From Geochorda sp036562495 (GTDB taxonomy: Bacteria; Bacillota; Limnochordia; Limnochordales; Geochordaceae), in contig DATCKA010000130.1 of NCBI GenBank assembly GCA_036562495.1, positions 7,162 through 71,161 of the forward strand: a DNA stretch of 64,000 nucleotides. The letters are read 5' to 3'. Position 1 is the stretch's first letter; each line of letters begins with the position of its first letter. The position numbers were made by a program, and so were the translations under genes. The notes beneath the pieces were generated by a model. The model worked only from the letters and a program-made list of their open reading frames with translations, was not told the DNA's origin and did no database searches. Shown here piece after piece: positions 33,875 through 42,513 of the stretch.

Positions 33875-34516
33875 TCAGAGCCGGCCGGCCAGGACCAGCA
33901 TCTGCAGGATGCGGTAGATGGGCTGCAACAGGAGCTGCGAGACGCCGCTCATGATGAGCAGCACCAGCAGCAGGGGGCCGTAGGCCTCCAGGCGGGCCAG
34001 GGCCACCGCCTGGCGCGACGAGACCAGGCCGGCCAGGATGCGGGAGCCGTCCAGGGGCGGGATGGGGATCAGGTTGAAGGCCGCAAGCCACAGATTGACC
34101 CGCAGGCTCAAGATGAAGAACTCGCGCAGCGCCGGCCCGATGCCGCCCAGCATCCCCTGCCCGGGCAGCCACAGCGTGGCCTCCCAGAGCAGGCCGCTGA
34201 GCCAGGCCAGCGTCACGTTGGCCAGCGGCCCCGCCAGCGCCACCAGCATCATCCCCCGCCGGCCGTTGGGGAAGTGATAAGGGTTGACGTTGACAGGACG
34301 CGCCCAACCGAACCCGAACAGGAAGAGCATCAACGCCCCGATGGGATCGATGTGTGCCCTGGGGTCGAGGGTGAGCCGCCCCTCGTAGCGCGGCGTGGGG
34401 TCCCCCATCCGGTACGCGACGACGGCGTGGGCCAGCTCGTGCAGCACGATGGCCGGGAGGAGGGCCAGCACCCACAGCACCAGCGACAGGGGATCGTTGA
34501 GGGCAAACCTCAGCAT
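33875..34516 (-). CDS. Site-2 protease family zinc metalloprotease
   Basis: Intramembrane protease homologue of 213 residues. The zinc motif is HELAHA (near residue 26) in the first helix and the second motif is NLIPIPPLDGSR (near residue 156). Six hydrophobic segments are present. This is the small group of S2P proteins without PDZ domain found next to scpA in many Bacillota. The substrate is unknown. It begins 18 bases after the nucleotidyltransferase stop and is followed closely by scpA. Confidence 0.92.
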   Translation of the reverse strand: MLRFALNDPLSLVLWVLALLPAIVLHELAHAVVAYRMGDPTPRYEGRLTLDPRAHIDPIGALMLFLFGFGWARPVNVNPYHFPNGRRGMMLVALAGPLANVTLAWLSGLLWEATLWLPGQGMLGGIGPALREFFILSLRVNLWLAAFNLIPIPPLDGSRILAGLVSSRQAVALARLEAYGPLLLVLLIMSGVSQLLLQPIYRILQMLVLAGRL

Positions 34517-34534
34517 CGCGATCGCCCGACCCTT

Positions 34535-35881
34535 TCACGGCGAATCGATGGAGACCCGGCGCCAGGCCTGCAGCAGCCGCCTCACCCAGCGCTGCTCTTC
34601 CGCCCGGCTCCGCACGCGCCCGTCGAGGACGGCCGCCCGCAGCGCCCGCTGCATGCGGCCGACGGCGGGTCCCTCGGGGCACCCGAGGGCCAGCAAGTCT
34701 CGTCCCGTCAGCCTCGGGCGCACATGGCGGCCCACCCGGGCCCACCAGCCCACCCAATTATAATCCGGACTCGTCGGCCCGCCCCTCGCGGCCAGGTAGA
34801 CCCGTGACAGCGTGCTCAGGTCCTGCAGCAGCCGATCGGCGGTGCTGGGCCGACGGGCACCCGCGAGGCGCCGCTGGCGTCGGCGCACCGTCGGCACCTG
34901 CAGGAGGCTCTCCCGGAGCTCTCGCGTCAGCGCCAGTCGCTCCACGAGCCGGTACACCCGCTGCTGCACCCGCTCAGGAGGGCCGGTCAGCCACGGCGCC
35001 GCGACGGCCACCAGGCGCACGGCCCACAGATGTTGCGACCCCGATGGCCCCGCCAGGGCCTCGAGCAGCGCCTCGAAGCTCGCCGCATCCTCGTCGAGGA
35101 CGGCCAGCACCCGCTCCGCCTCGGGCTCCAGGCGCCAACCCGGGCAGGCGGCGTCCCACAGGCCCCACCGCTCGAAGGCCTGCGCCACCGGCAAGGCCGG
35201 CTGCTCCGACAGCGCCCGTCGCACCTCCTGGCCGCGGCGCTCGGCGCTGACGGTCTCCACGGCCCTTGCGGCGATGGCCTGCTGCATCCACCCGGCGGTC
35301 TGGGCGTCGATGGCAAGGCCCAGCCGCACGGCCAGCCGCACGCCCCGGAAGAGGCGGGTGGGGTCGTCCTCGAATGAGCGGGGATGCAAGGCCCGCAGGC
35401 GCCTGGATTGCAGGTCTTGCAGGCCTCCACAGGGGTCGATGAGCGGACGCCCGTCGCCGGCCACGGGGACCGCCATGGCGTTGATGGAGAAGTCCCGCCG
35501 CACGAGGTCTTCTTCGATGGAGCGAGCCGGGCTCGGCACGGGCAGCGCCCCGGGGGCAGGGTATCGCTCCACTCGTGCCGTGGCGACGTCGACGTACAGC
35601 CGCCTGGCCGCCAGTCTCACGGTCCCGAAGCGCTCGAAGGCCACGACCCGTCCACCGACGTGCGTCGCCGCCTCCTCGGCCAGGGCTCGGGCGTCGCCCA
35701 CCACGACGATGTCGGCCTCCCGGATGGGCCCCCGCCCCAGCAGCCAGTCGCGCACCGCCCCGCCGACCACGTACGCCGGCGTGCCGCGCCGCCGCGCGGC
35801 CTCCGCCAGGGCCTCCAGCAGGGGCCGCACCTCCTCGGCCAGGACCTGCGTCCATGGCCGGTCAGGCAGCGCGCCGCTCAT
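34535..35881 (-). CDS. CCA-adding enzyme / poly(A) polymerase family nucleotidyltransferase
   Basis: A 448-residue class II nucleotidyltransferase, likely for tRNA 3' ends. The head domain has YVVGGAVRDWLLGR, and the second motif is RRDFSINAMAV; the neck has DDPTRLFRGVRLAVRLG. In the catalytic pair, normally DxD, the sequence is READIVV (Glu55 and Asp57), so the first Asp is replaced by Glu. The ATG at 35881 shares one base with the lysA stop (TGATG). The CCA-encoding tRNA-Pro gene shows that at least some CCA ends are in the genome, so CCA repair may be its main task; this is inference. Confidence 0.88.
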   Translation of the reverse strand: MSGALPDRPWTQVLAEEVRPLLEALAEAARRRGTPAYVVGGAVRDWLLGRGPIREADIVVVGDARALAEEAATHVGGRVVAFERFGTVRLAARRLYVDVATARVERYPAPGALPVPSPARSIEEDLVRRDFSINAMAVPVAGDGRPLIDPCGGLQDLQSRRLRALHPRSFEDDPTRLFRGVRLAVRLGLAIDAQTAGWMQQAIAARAVETVSAERRGQEVRRALSEQPALPVAQAFERWGLWDAACPGWRLEPEAERVLAVLDEDAASFEALLEALAGPSGSQHLWAVRLVAVAAPWLTGPPERVQQRVYRLVERLALTRELRESLLQVPTVRRRQRRLAGARRPSTADRLLQDLSTLSRVYLAARGGPTSPDYNWVGWWARVGRHVRPRLTGRDLLALGCPEGPAVGRMQRALRAAVLDGRVRSRAEEQRWVRRLLQAWRRVSIDSP

Positions 35882-37230
35882 CACGCTCCGGCCGTGCGCG
35901 GGCCCGTGCGGACCAGCCTCGCCAGCGCCTCGTCGGTCGCCATCATCTCCTCCCATCGCTCACGCCGCACCCAGACCCGCGCCCGGCCCTGGCTCACCCC
36001 CACCACCGCCGGCCTGGGCAGGCCGTTGTAGTTGGAGGCCATGGTGTGATGGTAGGCGCCGGTGGTCAGGATCGCGAGGACGTCCCCGCTGGCCAGGGGC
36101 GGCAGCAGAGCGTCCTCGATGAGCACATCCCCCGATTCGCACAGCCGTCCGACGATCCGCACGGGCCTCCCCTCCGGTCGGCCTCGAGGATCACGGGCCA
36201 GCACCGCCGTGTAACGGGCGCGGTAGAGGGCCACCCGGGGGTTGTCGCTCATTCCGCCGTCCACCGCCACGACGAGCTGACCCGTCGCCAGCCGCTTGAT
36301 CGCGCCCACCCGGTACAGGGTCGTGCCCGCCTCGGCCACGATGGAGCGCCCGGGCTCGACCAGCAGCGCCGGCACCGGCAGCCCTGCTGCCGCGAAGACG
36401 TCGGCCACGACCCGTCCCACGGTCTCGACCAGGGTCTCGATGGATGGGGGATGGTCGCCGGCCACGTACCGGGCCCCGAGCCCCCCGCCCATGTCGATCT
36501 CCCGGCACGGTGCCCCCAACTCCCGTGCCATCTGCACCGCGAAGGTCGCCACGACCCGCGCCGCCTGGCGGTACGGCTCGAGGTCCAGGATCTGGGAGCC
36601 GATGTGGACGTGATAGCCGCGCAGCTCCAGGTACGGGTGGCGCAGGACCAGGGCGACGGCCTGGCGCGCCTGGCCGTCCTCGATGGGGATGCCAAACTTG
36701 GCGGCCTCGTGCCCTGTCTGCATGGCGTCGTGAAAGCCGGCCTTGACCCCCGGCTGGATGCGGAGCAGGACCCCCAGACGGCGCCCTCCCTGCGCCGCGG
36801 CCTCTCCCAGCCGTTCCAGCTCCCAGAGGCTGTCGGCCACCACCCGGCCGACACCGACGCGTACCGCCAGCTCTATCTCGGACGGGCTCTTGTTGTTGCC
36901 GTGCAGGACGAGTCGTTGGGGGAGGATGCCGGCCGCCAGCGCGAGGCGCATCTCCGCCTCCGAGGAGACGTCGGCCCCGAGCCCCTCCTCGGCCACGATC
37001 TCGGCCATGCCCCCCACCCAGAAAGCCTTGGCCGCGTAGACCGCCAGCCCGCCTCCCGGCAGGGACTCGACCGCCTTGCGATACCGCCGGCAGCGCTCGC
37101 GCACGGCCTGCTCGTCGATGACGTACAGCGGCGTGCCGAATCGCTCCGCCAGCTCCAGCGCGTCGCAACCGCCGAGGGACAGGTGACCGTCTTGGGTCAC
37201 GTCGACGTCGAACGGCAGCTCCAGCTCCAT
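35881..37230 (-). CDS. lysA: Diaminopimelate decarboxylase
   Basis: PLP enzyme for the last step of lysine synthesis. The 449-residue product has AVYAAKAFW with the PLP lysine, HVHIGSQ, DMGGGLG, EPGRSIVAEAG and the C-terminal CESGDVL. Length fits bacterial LysA (420-450). ATG at 37230 has GGGGGAG six bases upstream. It follows the spoVAF gene as in Bacillus, where lysA lies next to the spoVA operon. Confidence 0.96.
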   Translation of the reverse strand: MELELPFDVDVTQDGHLSLGGCDALELAERFGTPLYVIDEQAVRERCRRYRKAVESLPGGGLAVYAAKAFWVGGMAEIVAEEGLGADVSSEAEMRLALAAGILPQRLVLHGNNKSPSEIELAVRVGVGRVVADSLWELERLGEAAAQGGRRLGVLLRIQPGVKAGFHDAMQTGHEAAKFGIPIEDGQARQAVALVLRHPYLELRGYHVHIGSQILDLEPYRQAARVVATFAVQMARELGAPCREIDMGGGLGARYVAGDHPPSIETLVETVGRVVADVFAAAGLPVPALLVEPGRSIVAEAGTTLYRVGAIKRLATGQLVVAVDGGMSDNPRVALYRARYTAVLARDPRGRPEGRPVRIVGRLCESGDVLIEDALLPPLASGDVLAILTTGAYHHTMASNYNGLPRPAVVGVSQGRARVWVRRERWEEMMATDEALARLVRTGPRTAGA

Positions 37231-37343
37231 GTGACTCCCCCTGATGGCGCCCAGGCGTGCGAGCCGCCCGAGACTGCCCCGATGGTACCACACGGGGGGA
37301 GCCGGCGCACTGCGACGTGGGGGCAGGAGTGAGGCCGGTATGC

Positions 37344-38933
37344 TCAGGCGTCGGCCCGGTCGGGCCGGGGGGTGCGGTGCTGACGCACCGATGGGATGGG
37401 GTAGCGCCACAGGAGCCGCCCCAGAGCCTTCGTGTGCAGCGGCGCCAGGGGCCACAAGTAGGGCATGAAGAACGAGCGGGTCAGGGCCATCACGTAGATC
37501 ATGCCGACCAGCCCCACCACCAGCCCCACGAGGCCCAACCACGCGGAGAGCGCGATGAGCGGATACTGAAACAGCCGCGCCGCCAGCGCGAACTCCAGGG
37601 CCGGTGTGGTGAAGCTGCCGATGGCGGCCAGGGCCGAGTAGAGGACGGTCTCGTTGGTGAAGAGTCCCGCGTCCACCGCGAACTGGCCCAGCAGCACGGC
37701 GCCCACCAGACCGATGGAGGTGGCCAGGGCCGTGGGGGTGTGGATGAGGGCCATGCGGATGATGTCGAGCCCCAGGGTCAACAGCATCAGCTGAAGCCAG
37801 ACGGGCACGATCCCGGGCTCCCTGGGCCCGATCCACTGCAGCCAGGGCGGCAGGACGTCCTTGTGGGTCACCATCGCCACCCACAGGGGCACCAGCACGA
37901 TCGAGGCCATGATGCCGACGAAGCGCACCCATCGCAGGTAGGTGCCCACGATGGGGGCCTGGACGTACTCCTCGGCGTGCTGGGTGAATTGCCAGAAGTT
38001 GGCGGGCAGGATCATGGCGGCGGGCGACGTGTCGGTCAGGATCACCAGGTAGCCCTCGAGCAGGTGGCTGGCCGCCACGTCGGGCCGCTCCGTGTAGCGC
38101 ACCTTGGGAAACGGGTTGAGCCGGGGAGCCGTCAGGTACTCCTCCAGGTTCTTGGAGCCCATCGGCAGCGCGTCGGCCCGGATCTCGACCAGACGGCGCC
38201 GGATGTCCTCGACGAAGGCCTTGGGCGCCAGATCCTCGACGTACAGCAAGAAGACGTCGGTCTTGGACCGCACCCCGACCTTGAGCGCCTCCACCCGCAG
38301 GTTGGGGTCGCGCAACCGCCGGCGGATCAGGTTGACGTTGACCAGCCCGACTTCGGTGAAGCCCTCGCGGGCGCCCCGCGTGACCCGCTCGAGGTCCGGC
38401 TCCTGCACGGATCGGGCCGGATACTGCCGCAGATCCAGTATCAGGATCCGCGAGAGGCCCGCCACCACCAGGGCGGACTGCCCCACCAGGATCTCGTCGA
38501 TGGCCTCCCGAGGGCCGGCCACCCACATCAGCTCGAAGTAGGGCACCAGCTCCTGCTCCAGCCGCCGCTCGGCCTCCTGCTCCAGCGCCTCGGCCGGGAG
38601 CCGCATCAGGCTCTCCATGATCCGTATGGCCGGCACCGGCTGGATGAAGCCGTCCAGGTAGATGAGTGCGGCATCCCGGCCCGCTGCCCGGATGCGGCGC
38701 ACGACGACGTCGAAGCTCCGCTCCTGCCCCATCCCCCGGCTGATGGCCGTGATCGTCGGTTCGATGGAGTCGGAGGGCGCCTGCGCCCCCTCGGCCCGGG
38801 GCGGCTGGCCGTCCGTGGTCGGCCGCCGACCGTCCTCGGGTGGCTGCCGACCGTCCTCGGGTGGCCGCCGACCGTCTTCGAGCCGGGAGAGGGGCACGGA
38901 GACCCTGATGGGCCTCAGGGGTCTCGGACGCAT
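37344..38933 (-). CDS. spoVAF: SpoVAF / GerA-family spore membrane protein
   Basis: A 529-residue GerA-A-type membrane protein, close to SpoVAF, which with SpoVA proteins affects nutrient germination. Family segments are LIYLDGFIQ, ILVGQSALVVAG, RGAREGFTEVGLVNVNLIRRRLRD (the usual GPREGF..), MILPANFWQFTQHAEEYVQAP, and four to five C-terminal membrane helices. The position between SpoVAE-like and lysA genes supports SpoVAF. The first 65 residues are a non-conserved extension that includes three tandem copies of a 7-residue unit. ATG at 38933 lacks a strong ribosome site. Confidence 0.9.
   Translation of the reverse strand: MRPRPLRPIRVSVPLSRLEDGRRPPEDGRQPPEDGRRPTTDGQPPRAEGAQAPSDSIEPTITAISRGMGQERSFDVVVRRIRAAGRDAALIYLDGFIQPVPAIRIMESLMRLPAEALEQEAERRLEQELVPYFELMWVAGPREAIDEILVGQSALVVAGLSRILILDLRQYPARSVQEPDLERVTRGAREGFTEVGLVNVNLIRRRLRDPNLRVEALKVGVRSKTDVFLLYVEDLAPKAFVEDIRRRLVEIRADALPMGSKNLEEYLTAPRLNPFPKVRYTERPDVAASHLLEGYLVILTDTSPAAMILPANFWQFTQHAEEYVQAPIVGTYLRWVRFVGIMASIVLVPLWVAMVTHKDVLPPWLQWIGPREPGIVPVWLQLMLLTLGLDIIRMALIHTPTALATSIGLVGAVLLGQFAVDAGLFTNETVLYSALAAIGSFTTPALEFALAARLFQYPLIALSAWLGLVGLVVGLVGMIYVMALTRSFFMPYLWPLAPLHTKALGRLLWRYPIPSVRQHRTPRPDRADA
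38823..38885 (-). repeat. 21-bp tandem repeat, three copies, inside spoVAF
   Basis: Three in-frame 21-base units (38823-38843, 38844-38864, 38865-38885) with few differences; they encode EDGR(R/Q)PP-type heptads in the N-terminal extension of the SpoVAF-like protein. Copy number probably varies among strains. Confidence 0.7.
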
Positions 38934-38943
38934 GGCCGCCGCG

Positions 38944-39276
38944 TCAGCGCAGGGCGGTCGGCACGAAGAGGTCGACGATGCCGATGATGAGCGAAGCCAG
39001 CAGCGCGCCGAGGATGGTCACGGACATCCCGGGCACGATGAACTGCGTCGCCCAGATGACCACCGCGGAGACGATGAATCCCACCAGGCCCCGTCCATAC
39101 GGCGACATGTTGCGCCCCAGCACCGTCTCCACCAGCCAGCCCATGGCCGCGATGACCAGAGCCGCCAGCAGGGCGTTCCAGAAGCCGAGGGTGCGGAATC
39201 CCGGCACGATGGCCCCCACGAACATCAGCACCACCGCCGAGACCACGAACCGGATCGCTGCCCGAACCCAATCCAC
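38944..39276 (-). CDS. YvlD-like four-helix membrane protein (phage holin 4 superfamily, DUF4)
   Basis: A 110-residue protein with four membrane helices, beginning MDWVRAAIRFVVSAVVLMFVG and including VIAAMGWLVETVLGR. It matches the small YvlD family, placed in the mycobacterial phage holin superfamily although it is a chromosomal gene of unknown function. It sits between spoVAE and spoVAF with a 10-base gap to the latter, so it is likely expressed with spore membrane genes. Confidence 0.8.
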   Translation of the reverse strand: MDWVRAAIRFVVSAVVLMFVGAIVPGFRTLGFWNALLAALVIAAMGWLVETVLGRNMSPYGRGLVGFIVSAVVIWATQFIVPGMSVTILGALLASLIIGIVDLFVPTALR

Positions 39277-39380
39277 GACGACGCACCTCCATGCACGTGT
39301 GGCGACGCCTCAGGCGAACGTCGCCCGTAGTCTCCCCCCTCCCCCACGCCCGTATGCCGTCTCCTGCCGGTAGGACGCGC

Positions 39381-39731
39381 TCATCCCCGCGGGTGGAAGA
39401 TGACCGCCATGGCGAAGCCGAAGAGGATGGAGGCGGCGATGGCCGCGCCCGCCACCTCGAAGGCCCCCGACAGCGCGCCCCAGAGGCCCTCCCGCCCCAG
39501 ATGGTCGACGATGCCCTTGGTCAGCACGTGACCGAAGTTGGAGACGGGGACGAAGGCCCCGGCTCCGGCCAGGCGCACCAGGGGCTCGTATAGCCCCAGC
39601 CCCGAGAGGATCGACCCCGCCACCACGAACAGCACCATGGTGTGGCCAGCGGTCAGCCGGGTGCCGTCGATGATGAGCTGACCGATGGCGCAGATGAGCC
39701 CGCCCACCACGAACGCGAGCAGGTATTGCAC
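39381..39731 (-). CDS. spoVAE: Stage V sporulation protein AE
   Basis: Membrane component of the SpoVA channel that moves dipicolinic acid into and out of the spore core. The 116-residue product has four helices and family segments such as GQLIIDGTRLTAGHTMVLFVVAG, SNFGHVLTKGI and GLWGALSGAF. The GTG at 39731 has a GGGTGAAGGG site and gives the family length; the ATG 24 bases upstream falls before this site. It follows spoVAD by 30 bases. Confidence 0.95.
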   Translation of the reverse strand: MQYLLAFVVGGLICAIGQLIIDGTRLTAGHTMVLFVVAGSILSGLGLYEPLVRLAGAGAFVPVSNFGHVLTKGIVDHLGREGLWGALSGAFEVAGAAIAASILFGFAMAVIFHPRG

Positions 39732-39761
39732 GGCTTTCCCTTCACCCGTCCTCACCGGTCG

Positions 39762-40832
39762 TCACTGGATGCCGGGCCGCTCCAGACAGACGGCGTGGGC
39801 CACCACCGGGATGCTCTCGCCCTGCAGGTGGGTGGTGGGGCTGTGGAGGCTGCCCGTGCCGATGAGCAACACCCGGTTGACCAGGCCTCGGCCCATGGCC
39901 TTGAAGAGGTAGCCCGAGACGACGCACGCCGACGCCCCGAGCCCGCTGCCGCCGGCGTGGACGTCCTGCTCCGAGGGGTCGTACATCATGGCGCCGCAGT
40001 CGCTGTGGCGCCCGTCGATGTCGATGCCGTAGCGCTCCTTGAGCCAGTCGATCAGGATGCGGGAGCCCACCCGGCCCAGGTCTCCCGTCAGGATCCAGTC
40101 GTAGTCCTCCACGCGGCGCCCGGTGTCCTGCAGATGGCGCACCAGCGTCTCGGCAGCGGCCGGCACCATGGCCGACCCCATGTCGTAGGGGTCCTTGAGG
40201 CCCATGTCGCAGACCTGGCCCACCGTGGCGTGCGTGATCTGCACAGGGCCGGCGGCGTCGCCGCCGGTGACCACCATGGCCCCCGCGCCCGTCACCGTCC
40301 ACTGGGCCGTCGGCGGACGCTGGACGCCCAGCTCCGTGGGAAAGCGGTACTGCCGCTCGGCGGCATCGTGATGGCTGGAGGCGCCCACCGCCACCGTACG
40401 GGCGAAGCCCGAGTCCACGAGGGAGGCTGCCAGGATCAGGCCCCCCGTGAATCCGGCGCAGGCGCAGAAGATCCCCACGTGGGGCACCTGGAGCGACCGC
40501 ATGGCGAAGCTGCTGCTGACGCACTGGTTGAGCAGGTCCGTGGTCAGCGCCATGTCCACGTCCTGCTCGCTGAGGCCCGCACGGGCGATGGCCTGCTGGA
40601 CCGCCTCCTTGAGCATCTTGCTCTCGGTGCGCTCCCAGCACTTCTCGCCGTAGTAGGTGTCCTCGAGCGTGGTGTCCATGTAGCCCGCCATGGGGCCCTT
40701 GCCCTCCATGGGCCCCACGACGGCGAAGCCCGCGACGATCTTGGGCGGCAGCATGTACCGAAACGTCCCGCGCCCGAGCCGGCGCGAGGCCGACGTCTGC
40801 TGGGCCTCGGGCGTCTGGACCGGCGCGCTCAC
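39762..40832 (-). CDS. spoVAD: Stage V sporulation protein AD
   Basis: Thiolase-fold protein that binds dipicolinic acid at the inner spore membrane. The 356-residue product shows ALTTDLLNQCVSSSFAMRSL, GIFCACAGFTGGL, SHHDAAERQYRFPTELG (highly conserved), ILTGDLGRVGS and DCGAMMYDPSEQDVHAGGSGLG. GTG at 40832 starts directly after the spoVAC TAG (TAGGGTG) with GGGGTGG upstream. Length 356 is close to Bacillus SpoVAD (338). Confidence 0.97.
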   Translation of the reverse strand: MSAPVQTPEAQQTSASRRLGRGTFRYMLPPKIVAGFAVVGPMEGKGPMAGYMDTTLEDTYYGEKCWERTESKMLKEAVQQAIARAGLSEQDVDMALTTDLLNQCVSSSFAMRSLQVPHVGIFCACAGFTGGLILAASLVDSGFARTVAVGASSHHDAAERQYRFPTELGVQRPPTAQWTVTGAGAMVVTGGDAAGPVQITHATVGQVCDMGLKDPYDMGSAMVPAAAETLVRHLQDTGRRVEDYDWILTGDLGRVGSRILIDWLKERYGIDIDGRHSDCGAMMYDPSEQDVHAGGSGLGASACVVSGYLFKAMGRGLVNRVLLIGTGSLHSPTTHLQGESIPVVAHAVCLERPGIQ

Positions 40833-40833
40833 C

Positions 40834-41304
40834 CTACCACCCCCGCAGTACGAAGTGGCGGATGAGGCCGACGGCCACCGCGCTCGCCATCCCGTAGACG
40901 ATGACGGGCCCCGCCACCTGAAACATCCGCGCCGCCAGCCCGAAGACATAGCCCTCCCGGGCGAACTCCATGGCCGGCGCCGTGATGCTGTTGGCAAAGC
41001 CCGTGATGGGGATGGCGGACCCCGCCCCGCCGTAGCGAGCGATCTCGTCGTAGACGCCCAGCCCCGTCAGCAGCGCGCCCAGGAAGGCCAGGGTGACCGC
41101 CGCCCGCCCGGACGCCTGATCCATGGGGAGGCCGCGCGAGGCGAACCACGTCGCCAGGATCTGACCGAGCAGGGCGATGAGGCCTCCCACGAGGAAGGCC
41201 AGCACCACGTTGCGCAGATAGCGGGGCCGAGGCCGCCGCCGGCTGGCGAACTGCTGATAGTCGACCTGAGCCTGCCGAGCCTGCGTCTGGGTCTGGGAGG
41301 CCAC
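40834..41304 (-). CDS. spoVAC: Stage V sporulation protein AC
   Basis: Polytopic membrane protein thought to form the mechanosensitive pore of the SpoVA complex. The 156-residue product has a Gln/Arg-rich N-terminal cytoplasmic tail, then helices with FLVGGLIALLGQ, GSAIPITGFANSITAPAMEFAREGYVFGLAARMFQVAGPVIVYG-like family segments. GTG at 41304 has GGTGAGGGG just upstream. First gene of the spoVA set here; spoVAA and spoVAB are not present upstream, where a dodecin gene lies 29 bases away. Confidence 0.96.
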   Translation of the reverse strand: MASQTQTQARQAQVDYQQFASRRRPRPRYLRNVVLAFLVGGLIALLGQILATWFASRGLPMDQASGRAAVTLAFLGALLTGLGVYDEIARYGGAGSAIPITGFANSITAPAMEFAREGYVFGLAARMFQVAGPVIVYGMASAVAVGLIRHFVLRGW

Positions 41305-41333
41305 GTCCCCTCACCTCCCCACGGGGGCCGGAC

Positions 41334-41549
41334 TCACTCCGTCCCGTCCACCTTGAAGGCCACCTGGACGTCGGCCTTGTACTCGACGATGCTGCCGTCG
41401 GCGGGGTTGACGTTGGCCGTCCAGTTGAGCACCTCGACGCCGCTGATGTTGCGCACCGTCTTGGCCGCCTCCTTGACGGCCCGGCGCACCGCGTCCTCCC
41501 AGCCCGTCTTGGACTCGCCCACCAGCTCGATGACCTTGATGACCGCCAC
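41334..41549 (-). CDS. Dodecin family protein
   Basis: Small flavin-storage protein that assembles as a dodecamer. The 71-residue product starts MAVIKVIELVGESKTGWEDAV, which is the dodecin hallmark, and contains the NWTANVNPADGSIVEYKADVQVAFKVD strand region with the flavin-stacking Trp of LNWTA. GTG at 41549 with GGAGGG ten bases upstream gives the family start. It precedes spoVAC by 29 bases and may share its transcript. Confidence 0.94.
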   Translation of the reverse strand: MAVIKVIELVGESKTGWEDAVRRAVKEAAKTVRNISGVEVLNWTANVNPADGSIVEYKADVQVAFKVDGTE

Positions 41550-41593
41550 GCGGATCCGACCCTCCACAGCCGGCCGGAATGGTCATGACGCGA

Positions 41594-41630
41594 GATGGCC
41601 GGCCACGCCATAGCGTGCGCGCCGGCCATC
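41594..41630 (-). repeat. Long inverted repeat between ymdB and dodecin
   Basis: GATGGCCGGC (41594-41603) and GCCGGCCATC (41621-41630) are perfect complements; inside them CACGC/GCGTG continue the stem around a four-base loop (41609-41612), with a three-base bulge. No T-run follows, so it is not a standard terminator. It may mark the ymdB 3' end or a regulatory fold ahead of dodecin-spoVA. Confidence 0.5.
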
Positions 41631-41682
41631 GCCGCCATGCGGCGGAGTCCACCGCACGGACGGACTCAGTCCGTGTTTGGGC

Positions 41683-42471
41683 TCAGTCGGTGAAGTATCG
41701 ATGCAGACGCTGGATGGAGTGGGCCCGGCCGGTCTGGGGGTCGATCTCGACGAGGGCCATGTCCACGCGGGAGGGGCCGGTGGCCACCTCGAAGCGGTGG
41801 GGCATGGCCGTCAGGATGTGCCGCAGCACGGGCTCTCGGGCCATGCCGATGATGCCGTCCATGGGGCCGGCCATGCCCAGATCCGTGATGTAGGCGGTGC
41901 CCCCGGGCAGCACCCGCTCGTCGGCGGTCGGCACGTGAGTGTGGGTGCCGAAGACGACGCTGACGCGCCCGGCCAGGTGCCAGCCCATGGCCACCTTCTC
42001 GGCGGTGGCCTCGGCGTGGAAGTCGACGACGATCACCCGGGTGGTCTCGCCCAGCTCCTCCAGCAGGCGGTCGGCCGTGCGGAAGGGGCAGTCCAGCGGG
42101 GTCATGAAGGTGCGGCCCATGAGGTTGATGACCGCCACGGGGTGGCCGCCCTTGCGGGTCTTGACGACGGTCATGCCATGTCCGGGGGTGCCGGGTGGAA
42201 AGTTGGCCGGACGCACCATCTGGGGAAACTCGTCGATGCAGGCCACCATCTCGCGGCGATCCCAGATGTGGTTGCCGGTGGTGATGACGTCGACGCCGCT
42301 ATCCAGCAGCTCCTGGGTCGTCTCCCGGGTCAACCCGAAGCCGCCGGCCGCATTCTCGCCGTTGGCCACCACCAAATCGGCCCCGGTCTCGGCGACCACC
42401 TCGGGGAGCAGCGCGCGCACGGCGCGCCGCCCGGGACGTCCGACCACGTCTCCGACGAGCAGGATGCGCAT
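41683..42471 (-). CDS. ymdB: YmdB-family metallophosphoesterase (2',3'-cyclic nucleotide phosphodiesterase)
   Basis: Di-metal phosphodiesterase, in Bacillus acting on 2',3'-cAMP and influencing biofilm and motility. The 262-residue product (TIGR00282 type) has ILLVGDVVGRPGR, NGENAAGG, TTGNHIWD, DFHAEATAEK and FGTHTHVPTADE with the metal-binding Asp, Asn and His residues. Length matches Bacillus YmdB (264). Next to rny as in Bacillus, with one unknown gene between. Confidence 0.95.
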   Translation of the reverse strand: MRILLVGDVVGRPGRRAVRALLPEVVAETGADLVVANGENAAGGFGLTRETTQELLDSGVDVITTGNHIWDRREMVACIDEFPQMVRPANFPPGTPGHGMTVVKTRKGGHPVAVINLMGRTFMTPLDCPFRTADRLLEELGETTRVIVVDFHAEATAEKVAMGWHLAGRVSVVFGTHTHVPTADERVLPGGTAYITDLGMAGPMDGIIGMAREPVLRHILTAMPHRFEVATGPSRVDMALVEIDPQTGRAHSIQRLHRYFTD

Positions 42472-42513
42472 GGAGGCCCTCCCTGGAGCAGCTCGGCGGT
42501 CGGCGGCACCGCC

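Noticed and set aside
41595..41650. Possible sigma-G promoter for dodecin-spoVA (GCATG with CACGCTA)
   Set aside because: The -10 matches poorly and overlaps a long hairpin; spacing alone is not enough.
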